A stretch of DNA of 9,952 bases from Betaproteobacteria bacterium (GCA_025362705.1 JANYFH010000250.1:1-9952); one strand, 5' to 3'; positions 1-6,499 are shown, counted from the stretch's first letter. Notes: a model not told the origin generated them from the sequence alone. Program-made: numbers and translations.

Positions 1-24
1 CAATTTGCCTGATTGGAATCCGCC

Positions 25-330
25 ATGAACGTCATCAATATTCAACGAAGTGCCGCCGCCGCTGCCATTCTCGTCGTACTTCTTGTGGTGGGTTGTACCG
101 ATAAATCGGCATCACCAACCGGCGCGGCTGCAGAGAATGACCCGCGCGCCAAAGTGATTGGTGTGACATCCAGCACGCCCGCAATTGAAACACCGGGAAC
201 AACATCGACCGCGAAATCTGACATCAGCAAAGCGCAAGAGGCGAATGCCATGCCGCTACCCGGGCAGGCAAACGATCACTCAACGTCGTCACCAAAGGCG
301 ACGCAAAAATCTACCCCGACTGGACGCTGA
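25..330 (+). CDS. Small Ser/Thr/Pro-rich lipoprotein of unknown function
   Basis: A 101-residue protein. The N-terminus has one Arg (R8), then a hydrophobic stretch (about residues 9-23) ending in the lipobox V-V-G-C with Cys24, so a diacylglycerol-modified, membrane-anchored lipoprotein is expected. The mature part is low-complexity, rich in Ser, Thr, Pro and Ala, with no recognisable fold. Near the C-terminus is the short block AMPLPGQANDHS, the part that looks most like a conserved motif. I chose ATG at 25 over the in-frame TTG at 13 because it puts the signal peptide in normal position; GGAAT at 15-19 is only a weak ribosome site. The next gene starts 135 bp downstream, after a palindromic operator-like site, so this is probably a separate transcription unit. 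Lipoprotein nature is fairly sure; function is unknown. Confidence 0.7.
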   Translation: MNVINIQRSAAAAAILVVLLVVGCTDKSASPTGAAAENDPRAKVIGVTSSTPAIETPGTTSTAKSDISKAQEANAMPLPGQANDHSTSSPKATQKSTPTGR

Positions 331-340
331 TTTTCGAACG

Positions 341-359
341 TGTGCGCTATCGCACAGAC
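341..359 (+). promoter_or_regulatory. Operator-like palindrome, copy 1 (upstream of FNR-like gene)
   Basis: TGTGCGCTATCGCACAGAC. The arms TGTGCG and CGCACA are perfect inverted repeats around a 4-bp centre, followed by GAC. The core centre lies about 117 bp before the ATG at 466. It is one of five related intergenic sites in this window. The TGTG-N8-CACA spacing equals that of CRP-family operators. Seen directly; binding by a Crp/Fnr protein is inferred. Confidence 0.6.
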
Positions 360-465
360 GTAACAAGTGCGAGTGGATGAAATGACGTTTAGTTGATTTG
401 TAGACTGGTCGGTATCGCAACTGCTGGATATTGTCGGGCTGGCAGAAATTTAGAGGTCGTTGAAA

Positions 466-1266
466 ATGGCAAATCCTAGTGTTTTGGCATACAACCTCAT
501 CCACTTCCCTGCGGCGGTATGCGCGGATGCGACGAGTCCCGGCGGTCGTATTGCTAAACTGATCACTGACTTTCCTTTTATGCACCGACGGCGAAAGCGC
601 GGCGACTATCTGTTTCGCGCCGGCGCTGACTTCCACTCGTTTTATGTCCTGAACGCCGGGTTTGTCAAAACCTGCTACGTGTCAGAAGATGGCCGCGAAC
701 AAACGACTGGCCTTCATTTGCGTGGTGATATTCTTGGCCTGGATGCGGTTGCGACCGGCGTCCACGGTTGCGATGCCGTTGCGCTGGATGCGTGTGACGT
801 GCTGACGATTCCATACGATGCCGCAATCGAAACTAGCCAGCACAATCCCGATCTGGTGCGCGAACTTTATCAGGCGTTCAGTGCGGAGATCCGCAGAGAT
901 CGCGAGTTGATGCTGAACATGCGCAGCCTCCCTGCCGCGGGGCGCGTGGCTGGTTTCCTGCTGGAAATGTCGGCGCGCTTCGCTTCGCGCGGGTTCTCAG
1001 CGACCGAATTGCAACTTCGTCTGACGCGCCAGGAAATCGGCAACATGCTGGGGCTGGAACTGGAAACAGTCAGCCGCGCTTTTTCGCACTTTGCCCAGTT
1101 GGGGCTGATCAGCGTTTGTCTTCGTGAAATAGTCTTGCTCGACCGCGAGGCGTTGCAAGACATCATCGCGCCGGAAGCAGGGGCTAGGCACGGCCGCAAA
1201 AAAGACAGCAGAAGCAATTTTGTTGGCAGGGCGCACGTTTACCCGTTGGCTGTACTTGCCGAGTAA
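466..1266 (+). CDS. Crp/Fnr-family regulator, FNR-like but without Fe-S cysteines
   Basis: A 266-residue transcription factor closely resembling FNR across both domains. The N-terminal effector beta-roll covers about residues 45-120 (GDYLFRAGADFHSFYVLNAG, then GDILGLDAVATG). The dimerisation helix covers about 125-155. The winged helix-turn-helix covers about 185-225. The recognition helix has E200-x-x-S203-R204, the FNR/FixK signature that reads TTGAT half-sites. The FNR cluster ligands are missing: the N-terminus has only Cys19, and the position matching E. coli Cys122 is Leu113. Oxygen sensing through a [4Fe-4S] cluster is therefore not expected; DNR- or FixK-like proteins are better models. 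About 30 polar-to-hydrophobic residues extend past the usual C-terminus. ATG 466 is preferred over TTG 460 because AGAGG at 452-456 is well spaced. It ends 10 bp from a convergent gene. Regulatory target is unknown. Confidence 0.88.
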   Translation: MANPSVLAYNLIHFPAAVCADATSPGGRIAKLITDFPFMHRRRKRGDYLFRAGADFHSFYVLNAGFVKTCYVSEDGREQTTGLHLRGDILGLDAVATGVHGCDAVALDACDVLTIPYDAAIETSQHNPDLVRELYQAFSAEIRRDRELMLNMRSLPAAGRVAGFLLEMSARFASRGFSATELQLRLTRQEIGNMLGLELETVSRAFSHFAQLGLISVCLREIVLLDREALQDIIAPEAGARHGRKKDSRSNFVGRAHVYPLAVLAE

Positions 1267-1276
1267 TGCGAAGGCT

Positions 1277-1681
1277 TTACTTGAATGTGTACTCCGCCAC
1301 GATCCTGTCGCGATGAAGCGACAGATTGTGCGGTGTCATTCCCGGAATCACCGGCAGCAGGTTTCGCATCGGCTTGTACATCGCGTGTCCGGACCGGTAG
1401 TCGTAGCATAACGATCCGCTGCTTTGTGCGCAGCTATTCGGAAGGTGGTCGAGATTATTTGGTGTGCCTTGAACGATGTTCCGTGCTGGATACTCCTGGC
1501 GCGCAAGTGTCGGCATGTCCTGCGCTTGCTGCACTGTCCCCAGCGCCTGCTGGATAAGGATCGTCCGCGCTACCTTCACGGGCGGCGCACTCAATGGTGC
1601 CACGTCCGCCTTGGCCAGCGTCGACATTGCGGCCAGCGTGAAAGCAGCAAGCGTAGTACCGGGCAGAAATTTAGTGGCCAT
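1277..1681 (-). CDS. Small exported protein of unknown function
   Basis: A 134-residue protein with a clear Sec signal peptide: Lys4, a hydrophobic core (about residues 10-20) and a probable signal peptidase I site after A-K-A (residues 23-25). The mature part of about 109 residues has two cysteines (Cys84 and Cys92) that could form a disulfide in the periplasm. Its C-terminal half, around LCYDYRSGHAMYKPMRNLLP, looks most conserved. I recognise no named domain. It is the second gene of a minus-strand pair, 30 bp after 1712-1903, and probably co-transcribed with it. No good ribosome site precedes the ATG; instead a perfect hairpin (1687-1703) sits there. It converges on the FNR-like gene. I judge it real from the signal peptide, the coherent composition and the paired layout. 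Confidence 0.68.
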   Translation of the reverse strand: MATKFLPGTTLAAFTLAAMSTLAKADVAPLSAPPVKVARTILIQQALGTVQQAQDMPTLARQEYPARNIVQGTPNNLDHLPNSCAQSSGSLCYDYRSGHAMYKPMRNLLPVIPGMTPHNLSLHRDRIVAEYTFK

Positions 1682-1686
1682 GATGT

Positions 1687-1703
1687 TGACGCGCTGCGCG
1701 TCA
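1687..1703 (-). repeat. Perfect hairpin just upstream of the exported-protein start
   Basis: TGACGCG-CTG-CGCGTCA: 7-bp perfect arms with a 3-nt loop, in the 30-bp gap between the two minus-strand small genes. On the transcript it would end about 5 nt before the AUG at 1681, covering the place where a ribosome site should be. It could limit or couple translation, or protect the processed mRNA end. There is no T-run, so it is not a typical terminator. Confidence 0.45.
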
Positions 1704-1711
1704 GGACTCGC

Positions 1712-1903
1712 TCAGCCTGGGTTTGCGCGAGGTGCCGCTTCGATGAGCGCGCCGCCTTCGCCTTCCCAGGCGCGTACGGCATCCCTGGCAAGTTCTTTTG
1801 TGACGCGTTTTCTTTGTGTCACTGCGTTCTGCACATAACAGGCGAGTAGCAAAGAACCCACACCAGCCAGTACTGCGCCAATAATTCTTCCATTGCTTTG
1901 CAT
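1712..1903 (-). CDS. 63-residue putative lipoprotein or membrane-anchored peptide
   Basis: A 63-residue protein. An N-terminal hydrophobic segment (about residues 7-22, after Arg6) ends in L-L-A-C with Cys22, which fits a lipobox. The remaining 42 residues are charged (QRKRVTKELARDAVRAWEGE) and probably form a short helix. The start is set by a strong ribosome site (AGGAGGT type, minus strand around 1906-1913) directly before ATG 1903; longer in-frame extensions upstream lack such a site. It appears to lead a two-gene unit with 1277-1681. It diverges from the transporter at 2129 across a 225-bp control region holding operator-like copy 2. A single-pass membrane protein is the alternative. Function unknown. 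Confidence 0.62.
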   Translation of the reverse strand: MQSNGRIIGAVLAGVGSLLLACYVQNAVTQRKRVTKELARDAVRAWEGEGGALIEAAPRANPG

Positions 1904-2020
1904 ATGACCTCCACGGAAATGTATAGAGTCATGCTGACCTCTGCACAGGTCGCTGCAAAGCGGCGGATTGCCGACTTCGTTGTAGGAATGGGCTGACGCT
2001 ACAACAAACTGAGCTGTGTA

Positions 2021-2039
2021 TGTGCGACAGCGAACAGAC
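2021..2039 (+). promoter_or_regulatory. Operator-like palindrome, copy 2 (divergent region before transporter)
   Basis: TGTGCGACAGCGAACAGAC. The left arm TGTGCG is intact and the right arm has one change (CGAACA). The conserved GAC follows, facing the transporter gene. The centre is about 100 bp before ATG 2129 and about 125 bp before the divergent start at 1903, so it could serve either or both. An AT-rich possible -10 (TAAATA, 2066-2071) lies between it and the transporter. Confidence 0.5.
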
Positions 2040-2128
2040 ACGCGACCGAGGCCACACGTAGTCTGTAAATATTGCCTCGCTCTCGGCAATGTGGCCGACT
2101 TCAAGGCGCTGAAAGTGATCATCGACGC

Positions 2129-3646
2129 ATGAACACAACATCCGTTTCACCACTCCCTGCCGCCGAATCCAATGGCAATACCATCAAAAAAGCCGGACTG
2201 ATCGCGGCACTAGCCACACTGGTCGCCATCGTGTGGATGCCGGCGCCCTCTGGCTTGCCGCCCGCCGGGCAGGTGATGCTGGGCATTCTTGCCTTTGCCG
2301 TGATTGTATGGATGACCGAGGCGCTTGACTACGCAGTGAGTTCGGTGGTGATAGCCGCACTGATGATTTTTTTGCTCGCGTATGCGCCCGATGCAGCCAA
2401 ACCCGGTGGCATCGACATGGGCACAGGTGCCGCGCTTAATTTGGCTTTGTCCGGGTTTTCCAATAGCGCCGTTGCACTGGTCGCGGCGGCCTGCTTCATC
2501 GCTGCCGCAATGACAGCCACCGGTCTCGACCGGCGCATCGCGTTGGTGGTGTTGTCCAAGGTCGATGCCGGTACCAACCATATCGTGATGGGTGCCATGG
2601 TCGTGGGCTTCCTTCTGTCGTTCATCGTGCCGAGCACAACCGCGCGAGTGGCGTGCCTGGTGCCGATCATGATGGGTTTCATTCTTGCCTTCAACGTAGA
2701 AAAGCGCAGTCGCTTCGCCGGCCTTCTGGTGATCACCGCTGCGCAGACTGCCAGCGTCTGGAACATCGGCATCAAGACCGCGGCCGCGCAAAACATGGTC
2801 GCGGTGGGCTTCATCGAAAAGCAATTCCAGACCAGCATCACATGGAGCGAATGGTTCATCGCCGGTGCACCGTTCTCGGCCGTGATGAGCATCGCGCTGT
2901 ACTTCATCATGACGCGCATGATGAAGCCGGAGATGACCGAGATTGAAGGCGGGCAGGCCACCATCAAGGAGCAGTTCGGTGCCATCGGCAAGATGACCGC
3001 GAACGAATGGAAGCTATTAGTGCTCGTGCTGGTGCTGCTCGGCTTCTGGGCGACAGAAAAGACGCTGCATAATTTCGATACGTCCTCGACCACCATCGCC
3101 GCCATCGCACTGATGCTGGTACCGCGCCTCGGCGTGATGAACTGGAAAGAGTCGCAACGCGGTTTCCCGTGGGGCACTGTAATCCTGTTCGCCATAGGTA
3201 TCAGCGTGGGAACTGCGCTCTTGAAAACCAATGCCGCCGGATGGCTCGCCAATTTAATTGTTCATAACCTTGGACTGCAACAGGCGAGCGCATTCGCAAT
3301 CTTCATGCTGCTCTCGCTGTTCCTGATCGTCATTCACCTGGGCTTTGCCAGCGCAACCGCACTAGCCTCAACCATGATCCCCATCATCATCAGCGTGCTC
3401 ATGGCGGTAGAGACGCCGGGCATCAACGTGATTGGCATGACCATGCTCCTGCAGTTCGTGGTGAGCTTCGGATTTATATTGCCCGTGAATGCGCCACAGA
3501 ACATGATCGCCTACGGCACCGACACAATCGATGCGCGCGATTTCATTCGTACCGGCCTCGTGATCACGCTGGCCGCGATTGCGCTGCTGGTGATTTTCGC
3601 GCTCACCTACTGGCCGTGGATGGGGTATATGACCAAGGCGGTTTGA
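2129..3646 (+). CDS. DASS/SLC13-type anion:Na+ symporter
   Basis: A 505-residue polytopic inner-membrane protein with about 11-13 hydrophobic segments, the usual size for the divalent anion:sodium symporter family (CitT, INDY and relatives). The first substrate-site hairpin reads FIVPSTTARVACLVPIM (about 165-181). The second re-entrant region reads HLGFASATALASTMIPI (about 403-419). A conserved late motif PVNAPQNMIAYGT (about 452-464) precedes the last helix. In these loops the classical Ser-Asn-Thr motifs are Ser-Thr-Thr (169-171) and Ser-Ala-Thr (408-410), so both Asn are replaced; the second resembles the FASxTA form of CitT-type members. The substrate is probably a di- or tricarboxylate or another divalent anion, but the sequence does not fix it. 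ATG 2129 overlaps a TGA in another frame and has only a weak ribosome site. A TTG at 2072 would add 19 unlike residues. Confidence 0.88.
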   Translation: MNTTSVSPLPAAESNGNTIKKAGLIAALATLVAIVWMPAPSGLPPAGQVMLGILAFAVIVWMTEALDYAVSSVVIAALMIFLLAYAPDAAKPGGIDMGTGAALNLALSGFSNSAVALVAAACFIAAAMTATGLDRRIALVVLSKVDAGTNHIVMGAMVVGFLLSFIVPSTTARVACLVPIMMGFILAFNVEKRSRFAGLLVITAAQTASVWNIGIKTAAAQNMVAVGFIEKQFQTSITWSEWFIAGAPFSAVMSIALYFIMTRMMKPEMTEIEGGQATIKEQFGAIGKMTANEWKLLVLVLVLLGFWATEKTLHNFDTSSTTIAAIALMLVPRLGVMNWKESQRGFPWGTVILFAIGISVGTALLKTNAAGWLANLIVHNLGLQQASAFAIFMLLSLFLIVIHLGFASATALASTMIPIIISVLMAVETPGINVIGMTMLLQFVVSFGFILPVNAPQNMIAYGTDTIDARDFIRTGLVITLAAIALLVIFALTYWPWMGYMTKAV

Positions 3647-3697
3647 GGTGAGAGTCATGTAGTTATCGTAATTTTGGTTCAAGGGAAATATGCCAAA

Positions 3698-3751
3698 CTC
3701 TCGATCTGGCGGGCACTTCAGGCGGTTTTAAACACGAGAGCCGCGCCAGAT
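3698..3751 (+). repeat. Two interlocked inverted repeats after the transporter gene
   Basis: CTCTCG (3698-3703) is complementary to CGAGAG (3735-3740), and ATCTGGCG (3704-3711) to CGCCAGAT (3744-3751). The order A-B-A'-B' means the stems are alternatives, or they form a pseudoknot if both pair. It lies 52 bp after the transporter stop. No T-run follows, so a classic intrinsic terminator is not supported. It may be a 3' mRNA structure or a small-RNA element. Confidence 0.4.
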
Positions 3752-3882
3752 ATGGAGTTTAATGAATTTGTGCTGTGGAAATCGGCGAGAAAACGTGGTG
3801 CCCGATTATTCCAGACGGTTATCCCACTTGGTCTTCTGACTGATCCAGCCTGAATCTTCGCTCTTTCCCTGATAGTTTGCTC

Positions 3883-3901
3883 GGTACGCCATCGCACAGA
3901 C
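3883..3901 (+). promoter_or_regulatory. Operator-like palindrome, copy 3 (upstream of diguanylate cyclase)
   Basis: GGTACGCCATCGCACAGAC. The right arm CGCACAGAC is perfect; the left arm keeps GT-CG of TGTGCG. It faces the diguanylate cyclase gene, about 247 bp before its start, further than the other copies. An AT-rich possible -10 at 3936-3941 follows about 45 bp later, which fits a promoter far upstream with a long leader. Confidence 0.42.
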
Positions 3902-3975
3902 TAAATCGGCATGCTCAAGCATCTTGTGAGATGAATAATATTTTTTGCGACGCGCACCCAAACAAATTCGCTTGT

Positions 3976-4007
3976 TGACGTGAAACCTTTGACAAGGTTC
4001 CACGTCA
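3976..4007. repeat. Long near-perfect hairpin in the cyclase leader region
   Basis: The arms TGACGTG-A-AACCTT and AAGGTT-C-CACGTCA pair over 14 positions with one mismatch (A3983/C4000) and a 4-nt loop (TGAC). It is the strongest simple hairpin in the window. No T-run follows on either strand. It would lie in the 5' leader of the diguanylate cyclase mRNA if transcription starts near 3950. A role as leader structure, attenuator or protein site is possible. Confidence 0.55.
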
Positions 4008-4137
4008 GTAGTTGAGGGCGCGTGACGCGTGCCGTCGGTTCAATGGGGGGGGTTCCGTTGAAGGCCACAATACCAGTGTCGCTTGACGGGCGCTCAATCC
4101 CAATGACGTCTTTGCTTACAAAATCGAAAGGGCGGGC

Positions 4138-5049
4138 TTGAAGTCAGACAATCTAGAAAAACCCATTCCGGACGAGAAAGTCCATTCCCGCGTGCCTGTG
4201 CCGTCGCCGGAGTTGCTGACGTCCGCACTGAGCCACAGCGAACAAATCAAGGACAAGGTGGAGCAGTGCGCGACCGACCTATCGTCGGTCAATGTCGTAC
4301 TGCGTCAGGAGATCGTAGATGACGTGCATGCTGAGGAAGTTGGACGTGCAATATTGTTGAGTGAAAAAGTCGAGGCCAAGGTGCAGGAATGCGCGGAGCA
4401 ACTCGCTATTGTCAACGACGCACTTGCTGAGGAAATCGATGAACGCCAGAACCTGGACCGGGCGCTCTCGACCAGCAATGCCGCGTTGCTGGAAAGCAAG
4501 GCGCAGGAGGAGCAGTCGATGCACCGCTCACTTCATGATGCGGTGACCGGCCTTCCCAACTTGCCGCTTTTCAACGACAGGTTGAATCTGGCGTTGACGC
4601 AGACTAAACGCCACAAACGGCGGCTGGCCGTCATGTTTATCGATCTGGACAAGTTTAAAAGCATCAACGATACGCATGGTCACGACGTCGGTGATGATGT
4701 GCTGAAGGAGGTGGCGCGACGATTGCAGGGCGTTATCCGGGAAGGCGACACAGTCTGCCGTCGCAGCGGCGATGAATTTCTGCTGCTGATGCTGGACGTC
4801 AACGACGAGAATAGTGCAGTGAAGCTCGCCGTCAAGATAGTCGACAACATAGGGCAAGCTAACGGGATCGGAGGCACCAATCTCACGGTAAGACCCAGCG
4901 TCGGCATTGCACTCTATCCCGAGCATGGCCAGTCGCCAATGGAGCTGCTGAAGAATGCCGATTTCGCAATGTACGCAGCCAAGCAACGGGCAGAAGGCTA
5001 TGCGATTTTCAACCCGCTGGCGGACAAAATGAATCAAAGAACGAATTGA
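4138..5049 (+). CDS. Soluble diguanylate cyclase (SGDEF variant) with duplicated coiled-coil N-terminus
   Basis: A 303-residue protein predicted to make cyclic di-GMP from two GTP in the cytoplasm. Residues about 34-118 are helical and charged and contain two similar units: KVEQCATDLSSVNVVLRQEI (40-59) and KVQECAEQLAIVNDALAEEI (81-100), each with one Cys (44 and 85). This looks like a duplicated coiled-coil or signalling helix that sets dimerisation. The GGDEF domain begins at HDAVTGLPN (133-141), has the metal and substrate block FIDLDKFKSINDTHGHD (167-183), and carries the signature as S210-G-D-E-F214. R201-x-x-D204 sits five residues before it, so the inhibitory I-site is intact. SGDEF is a known variant compatible with activity. 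No membrane segment is seen. The start is TTG 4138 with AAAGGG at 4127-4132; an in-frame TGA at 4084 excludes a longer form. Confidence 0.88.
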   Translation: MKSDNLEKPIPDEKVHSRVPVPSPELLTSALSHSEQIKDKVEQCATDLSSVNVVLRQEIVDDVHAEEVGRAILLSEKVEAKVQECAEQLAIVNDALAEEIDERQNLDRALSTSNAALLESKAQEEQSMHRSLHDAVTGLPNLPLFNDRLNLALTQTKRHKRRLAVMFIDLDKFKSINDTHGHDVGDDVLKEVARRLQGVIREGDTVCRRSGDEFLLLMLDVNDENSAVKLAVKIVDNIGQANGIGGTNLTVRPSVGIALYPEHGQSPMELLKNADFAMYAAKQRAEGYAIFNPLADKMNQRTN

Positions 5050-5106
5050 CGGGATCAGGTTCGATATATTTTCTCCACCAATGAATTCATCGCAGAACGC
5101 CATTTG

Positions 5107-5150
5107 GCGCTGGTTTCAGAGGGTTTTCTGTCCGTCAGGCGCGCCAGCGC
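5107..5150. repeat. Inverted repeat between the convergent cyclase and cbpM genes
   Basis: GCGCTGG (5107-5113) is the exact complement of CCAGCGC (5144-5150), with a 30-nt loop, in the 129-bp gap between two convergent genes. No T-run accompanies it on either strand. It might contribute to transcription end or mRNA 3' stability for one or both genes, but the large loop makes this weak. Confidence 0.28.
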
Positions 5151-5178
5151 TAGAGTTTGCAGGTACGTTGCCGCACAA

Positions 5179-5505
5179 TCAAAATCGCCCAAACGAAGGC
5201 ATCTGCGCCCGCAATTGCGCCAGCTCCGTCTCAAGCGCACGTATCTGCTCAAGCAAGGTGAGCGCCAGCACCAGCGCATGTGAATCGAGTTCGAGTTCAT
5301 GGCGCAGTCGACTGGCGGTGCGCACAGTCACCACGCATTGAGCGCTGAAGCTCCACGGTATCGCTTCATTCACTGGCGCAAGCGCGCCGGAATCGATCAG
5401 TTCATGGACTTCGCTTTCTGACAGACCCGACAAATCGACCAGGTCGCTGATCGATACGCGTTGCGAATGATCCAGCCACAGCGCGTCATGAATTTCAGTT
5501 TGCAT
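5179..5505 (-). CDS. cbpM: CbpM, modulator of the CbpA co-chaperone
   Basis: A 108-residue protein of the CbpM family, a small MerR-like helix-turn-helix fold that binds the J-domain of CbpA and blocks its action on DnaK and its DNA binding. Residues about 18-45 (SISDLVDLSGLSESEVHELIDSG) form the HTH-like part. The family block RLRHELELD...ALTLLEQI spans about 66-88 and matches the equivalent stretch of E. coli CbpM closely. A leucine-rich coiled coil (about 85-101) ends the protein. Its ATG lies inside the end of cbpA with an 11-bp overlap (5495-5505), so the two are translationally coupled, the usual arrangement for this pair. It is convergent with the diguanylate cyclase. Function is inferred from family and neighbour. 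Confidence 0.9.
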   Translation of the reverse strand: MQTEIHDALWLDHSQRVSISDLVDLSGLSESEVHELIDSGALAPVNEAIPWSFSAQCVVTVRTASRLRHELELDSHALVLALTLLEQIRALETELAQLRAQMPSFGRF

Positions 5506-6466
5506 TTGCGGCCTCCCTGGTGAAATGAATGCGCGGATTAAATGTTGAACCCTCGGCCAGTTGCGTGTACAAGGCTTTCTCGCGCTCGTCGAGCGTGGGC
5601 GGCATGACGATTTTCACTATCGCGAAAAGATCGCCCGCTTCTGCGCCGCCACCGGGTTTGGGCAGCCCACGTTTACCGAGCCGCAATTGTTGGCCGCTAT
5701 TTGTCGAAGGTTTCACCGTGAGATGCACGGCGCCGGCCAATGTCGGCACTTCGATGGTGGCACCGAGCGCGGCTTCTGACGGCGTAAGCGGCAAGTCGAT
5801 GTAGAGGTCAAATCCATCGACGCGGTACAAGGGATGCGGATGCAGCTTGATATTGAGGTACAAGTCGCCATCGCGTCCGCCGTTGTGTCCCTTGCCGCCC
5901 TGGCCGCGCAGTCGCAAACGTTGGCCGTCAGTGGCACCTTTGGGGATGCGTGCTTCCACGGTGCGTGCTTCGCGCCGCATGCGGCCTTGTTCATCGTAAA
6001 CAGGCACGCTCAGATTTAGCGTTACCTGCGTGCCCTGGAAAGCATCCTCCAGATTGATCTGGGCTGCGACTTCAAAGTCTTCACCGGGGATCGGAAAATT
6101 CGCGTTGGTCCGCCCGCCACCACCCCGACCGCGCGACAAACTCGCAAACAAATCCGACAAATCGACGCCCTCAAACGACGACTGGCCATCGTTAAACTGC
6201 GTGTTGAATTCCTTGCCCCAATCGCGTGACGGCTCAAAATCCTCACCGGATTGATGTTGTCCCAGGCGATCATAAGCGGCGCGCTTTTCGGCGTCCTTCA
6301 GCGTTTGATAGGCCTCGGCCACATCCTTGAATTTCTCCTCGCCCTGCGGATCCTTGGATACATCGGGATGATATTTGCGGGCGAGCTTTCGGTAGGCCTT
6401 CTTGATGTCGGCTTCCGCAGCACTGCGTTCGATGCCGAGAATGGCGTAGTAGTCCTTGTATTTCAT
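5495..6466 (-). CDS. cbpA: CbpA, DnaJ-like (class B Hsp40) nucleoid-associated co-chaperone
   Basis: A 323-residue J-protein that stimulates the DnaK ATPase and, in E. coli, also binds curved DNA in stationary phase. The J-domain is residues 1-70 with H33-P34-D35 between helices II and III. A Gly-rich linker (about 71-125, with GRGGGG at 113-118) follows, then the two beta-rich substrate-binding domains (about 129-290) and a dimerisation tail. There is no CxxCxGxG zinc domain, so it is class B, like CbpA rather than DnaJ; E. coli CbpA is 306 residues. ATG 6466 is chosen because the J-domain begins there and AGGTGG (minus strand, 6470-6475) is well placed. cbpM overlaps its 3' end. Upstream, a 259-bp divergent region shared with the regulator at 6726 holds operator-like copy 4 with its strong arm facing cbpA. 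Confidence 0.95.
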   Translation of the reverse strand: MKYKDYYAILGIERSAAEADIKKAYRKLARKYHPDVSKDPQGEEKFKDVAEAYQTLKDAEKRAAYDRLGQHQSGEDFEPSRDWGKEFNTQFNDGQSSFEGVDLSDLFASLSRGRGGGGRTNANFPIPGEDFEVAAQINLEDAFQGTQVTLNLSVPVYDEQGRMRREARTVEARIPKGATDGQRLRLRGQGGKGHNGGRDGDLYLNIKLHPHPLYRVDGFDLYIDLPLTPSEAALGATIEVPTLAGAVHLTVKPSTNSGQQLRLGKRGLPKPGGGAEAGDLFAIVKIVMPPTLDEREKALYTQLAEGSTFNPRIHFTREAANAN

Positions 6467-6499
6467 TGGCCACCTACTTTGAAAAAACAAGTATACGAG

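Larger units (their letters stand above)
3647..4137. other. Gene-free interval rich in inverted repeats
   Basis: About 490 bp between the transporter and the diguanylate cyclase with no gene I can support. It holds, in order: interlocked inverted repeats (3698-3751), operator-like copy 3 (3883-3901), a short inverted repeat ATGCT-ca-AGCAT (3911-3922), an AT-rich possible -10 (TAATAT, 3936-3941), a long hairpin (3976-4007) and an eight-G run (4045-4052). The layout suggests the cyclase promoter lies near 3890-3950 with a structured leader of nearly 200 nt. Short open frames exist on both strands but lack convincing starts or recognisable content. Confidence 0.5.

Noticed and set aside
1305..1324. 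CTGTCGC-GATGAA-GCGACAG inverted repeat near the end of the FNR-like gene
   Set aside because: It lies within the coding part of the convergent exported-protein gene, and has no T-run; a terminator role is possible but unsupported.
441..1674. 13-bp direct repeat GGCAGAAATTTAG at 441-453 and 1662-1674
   Set aside because: One copy is coding (minus strand) and one non-coding, flanks differ, and no element boundaries are seen; chance or trivial.
2058..2131. Open frame ending ...FKALKVIIDA with an ATGA overlap onto the transporter start
   Set aside because: No start codon with a ribosome site or recognisable domain; it overlaps the control region with operator-like copy 2. It could be a gene remnant but there is too little to support it.
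3806..4003. 65-codon open frame on the minus strand (GTG start) in the gene-free interval
   Set aside because: It has no ribosome site and no recognisable domain, starts inside the long hairpin, and covers the operator-like copy 3. The region is better explained as regulatory DNA.
4043..4141. Possible phase variation: ATG followed by an eight-G run upstream of the cyclase start
   Set aside because: Adding one G or removing two would put this ATG in the cyclase frame, but an in-frame TGA at 4084-4086 still blocks fusion, so the run cannot switch the cyclase on or off by readthrough.
5310..5332. CGCACAGTC inside cbpM, resembling the operator arm
   Set aside because: It is inside coding sequence and there is no matching left arm at the required spacing.
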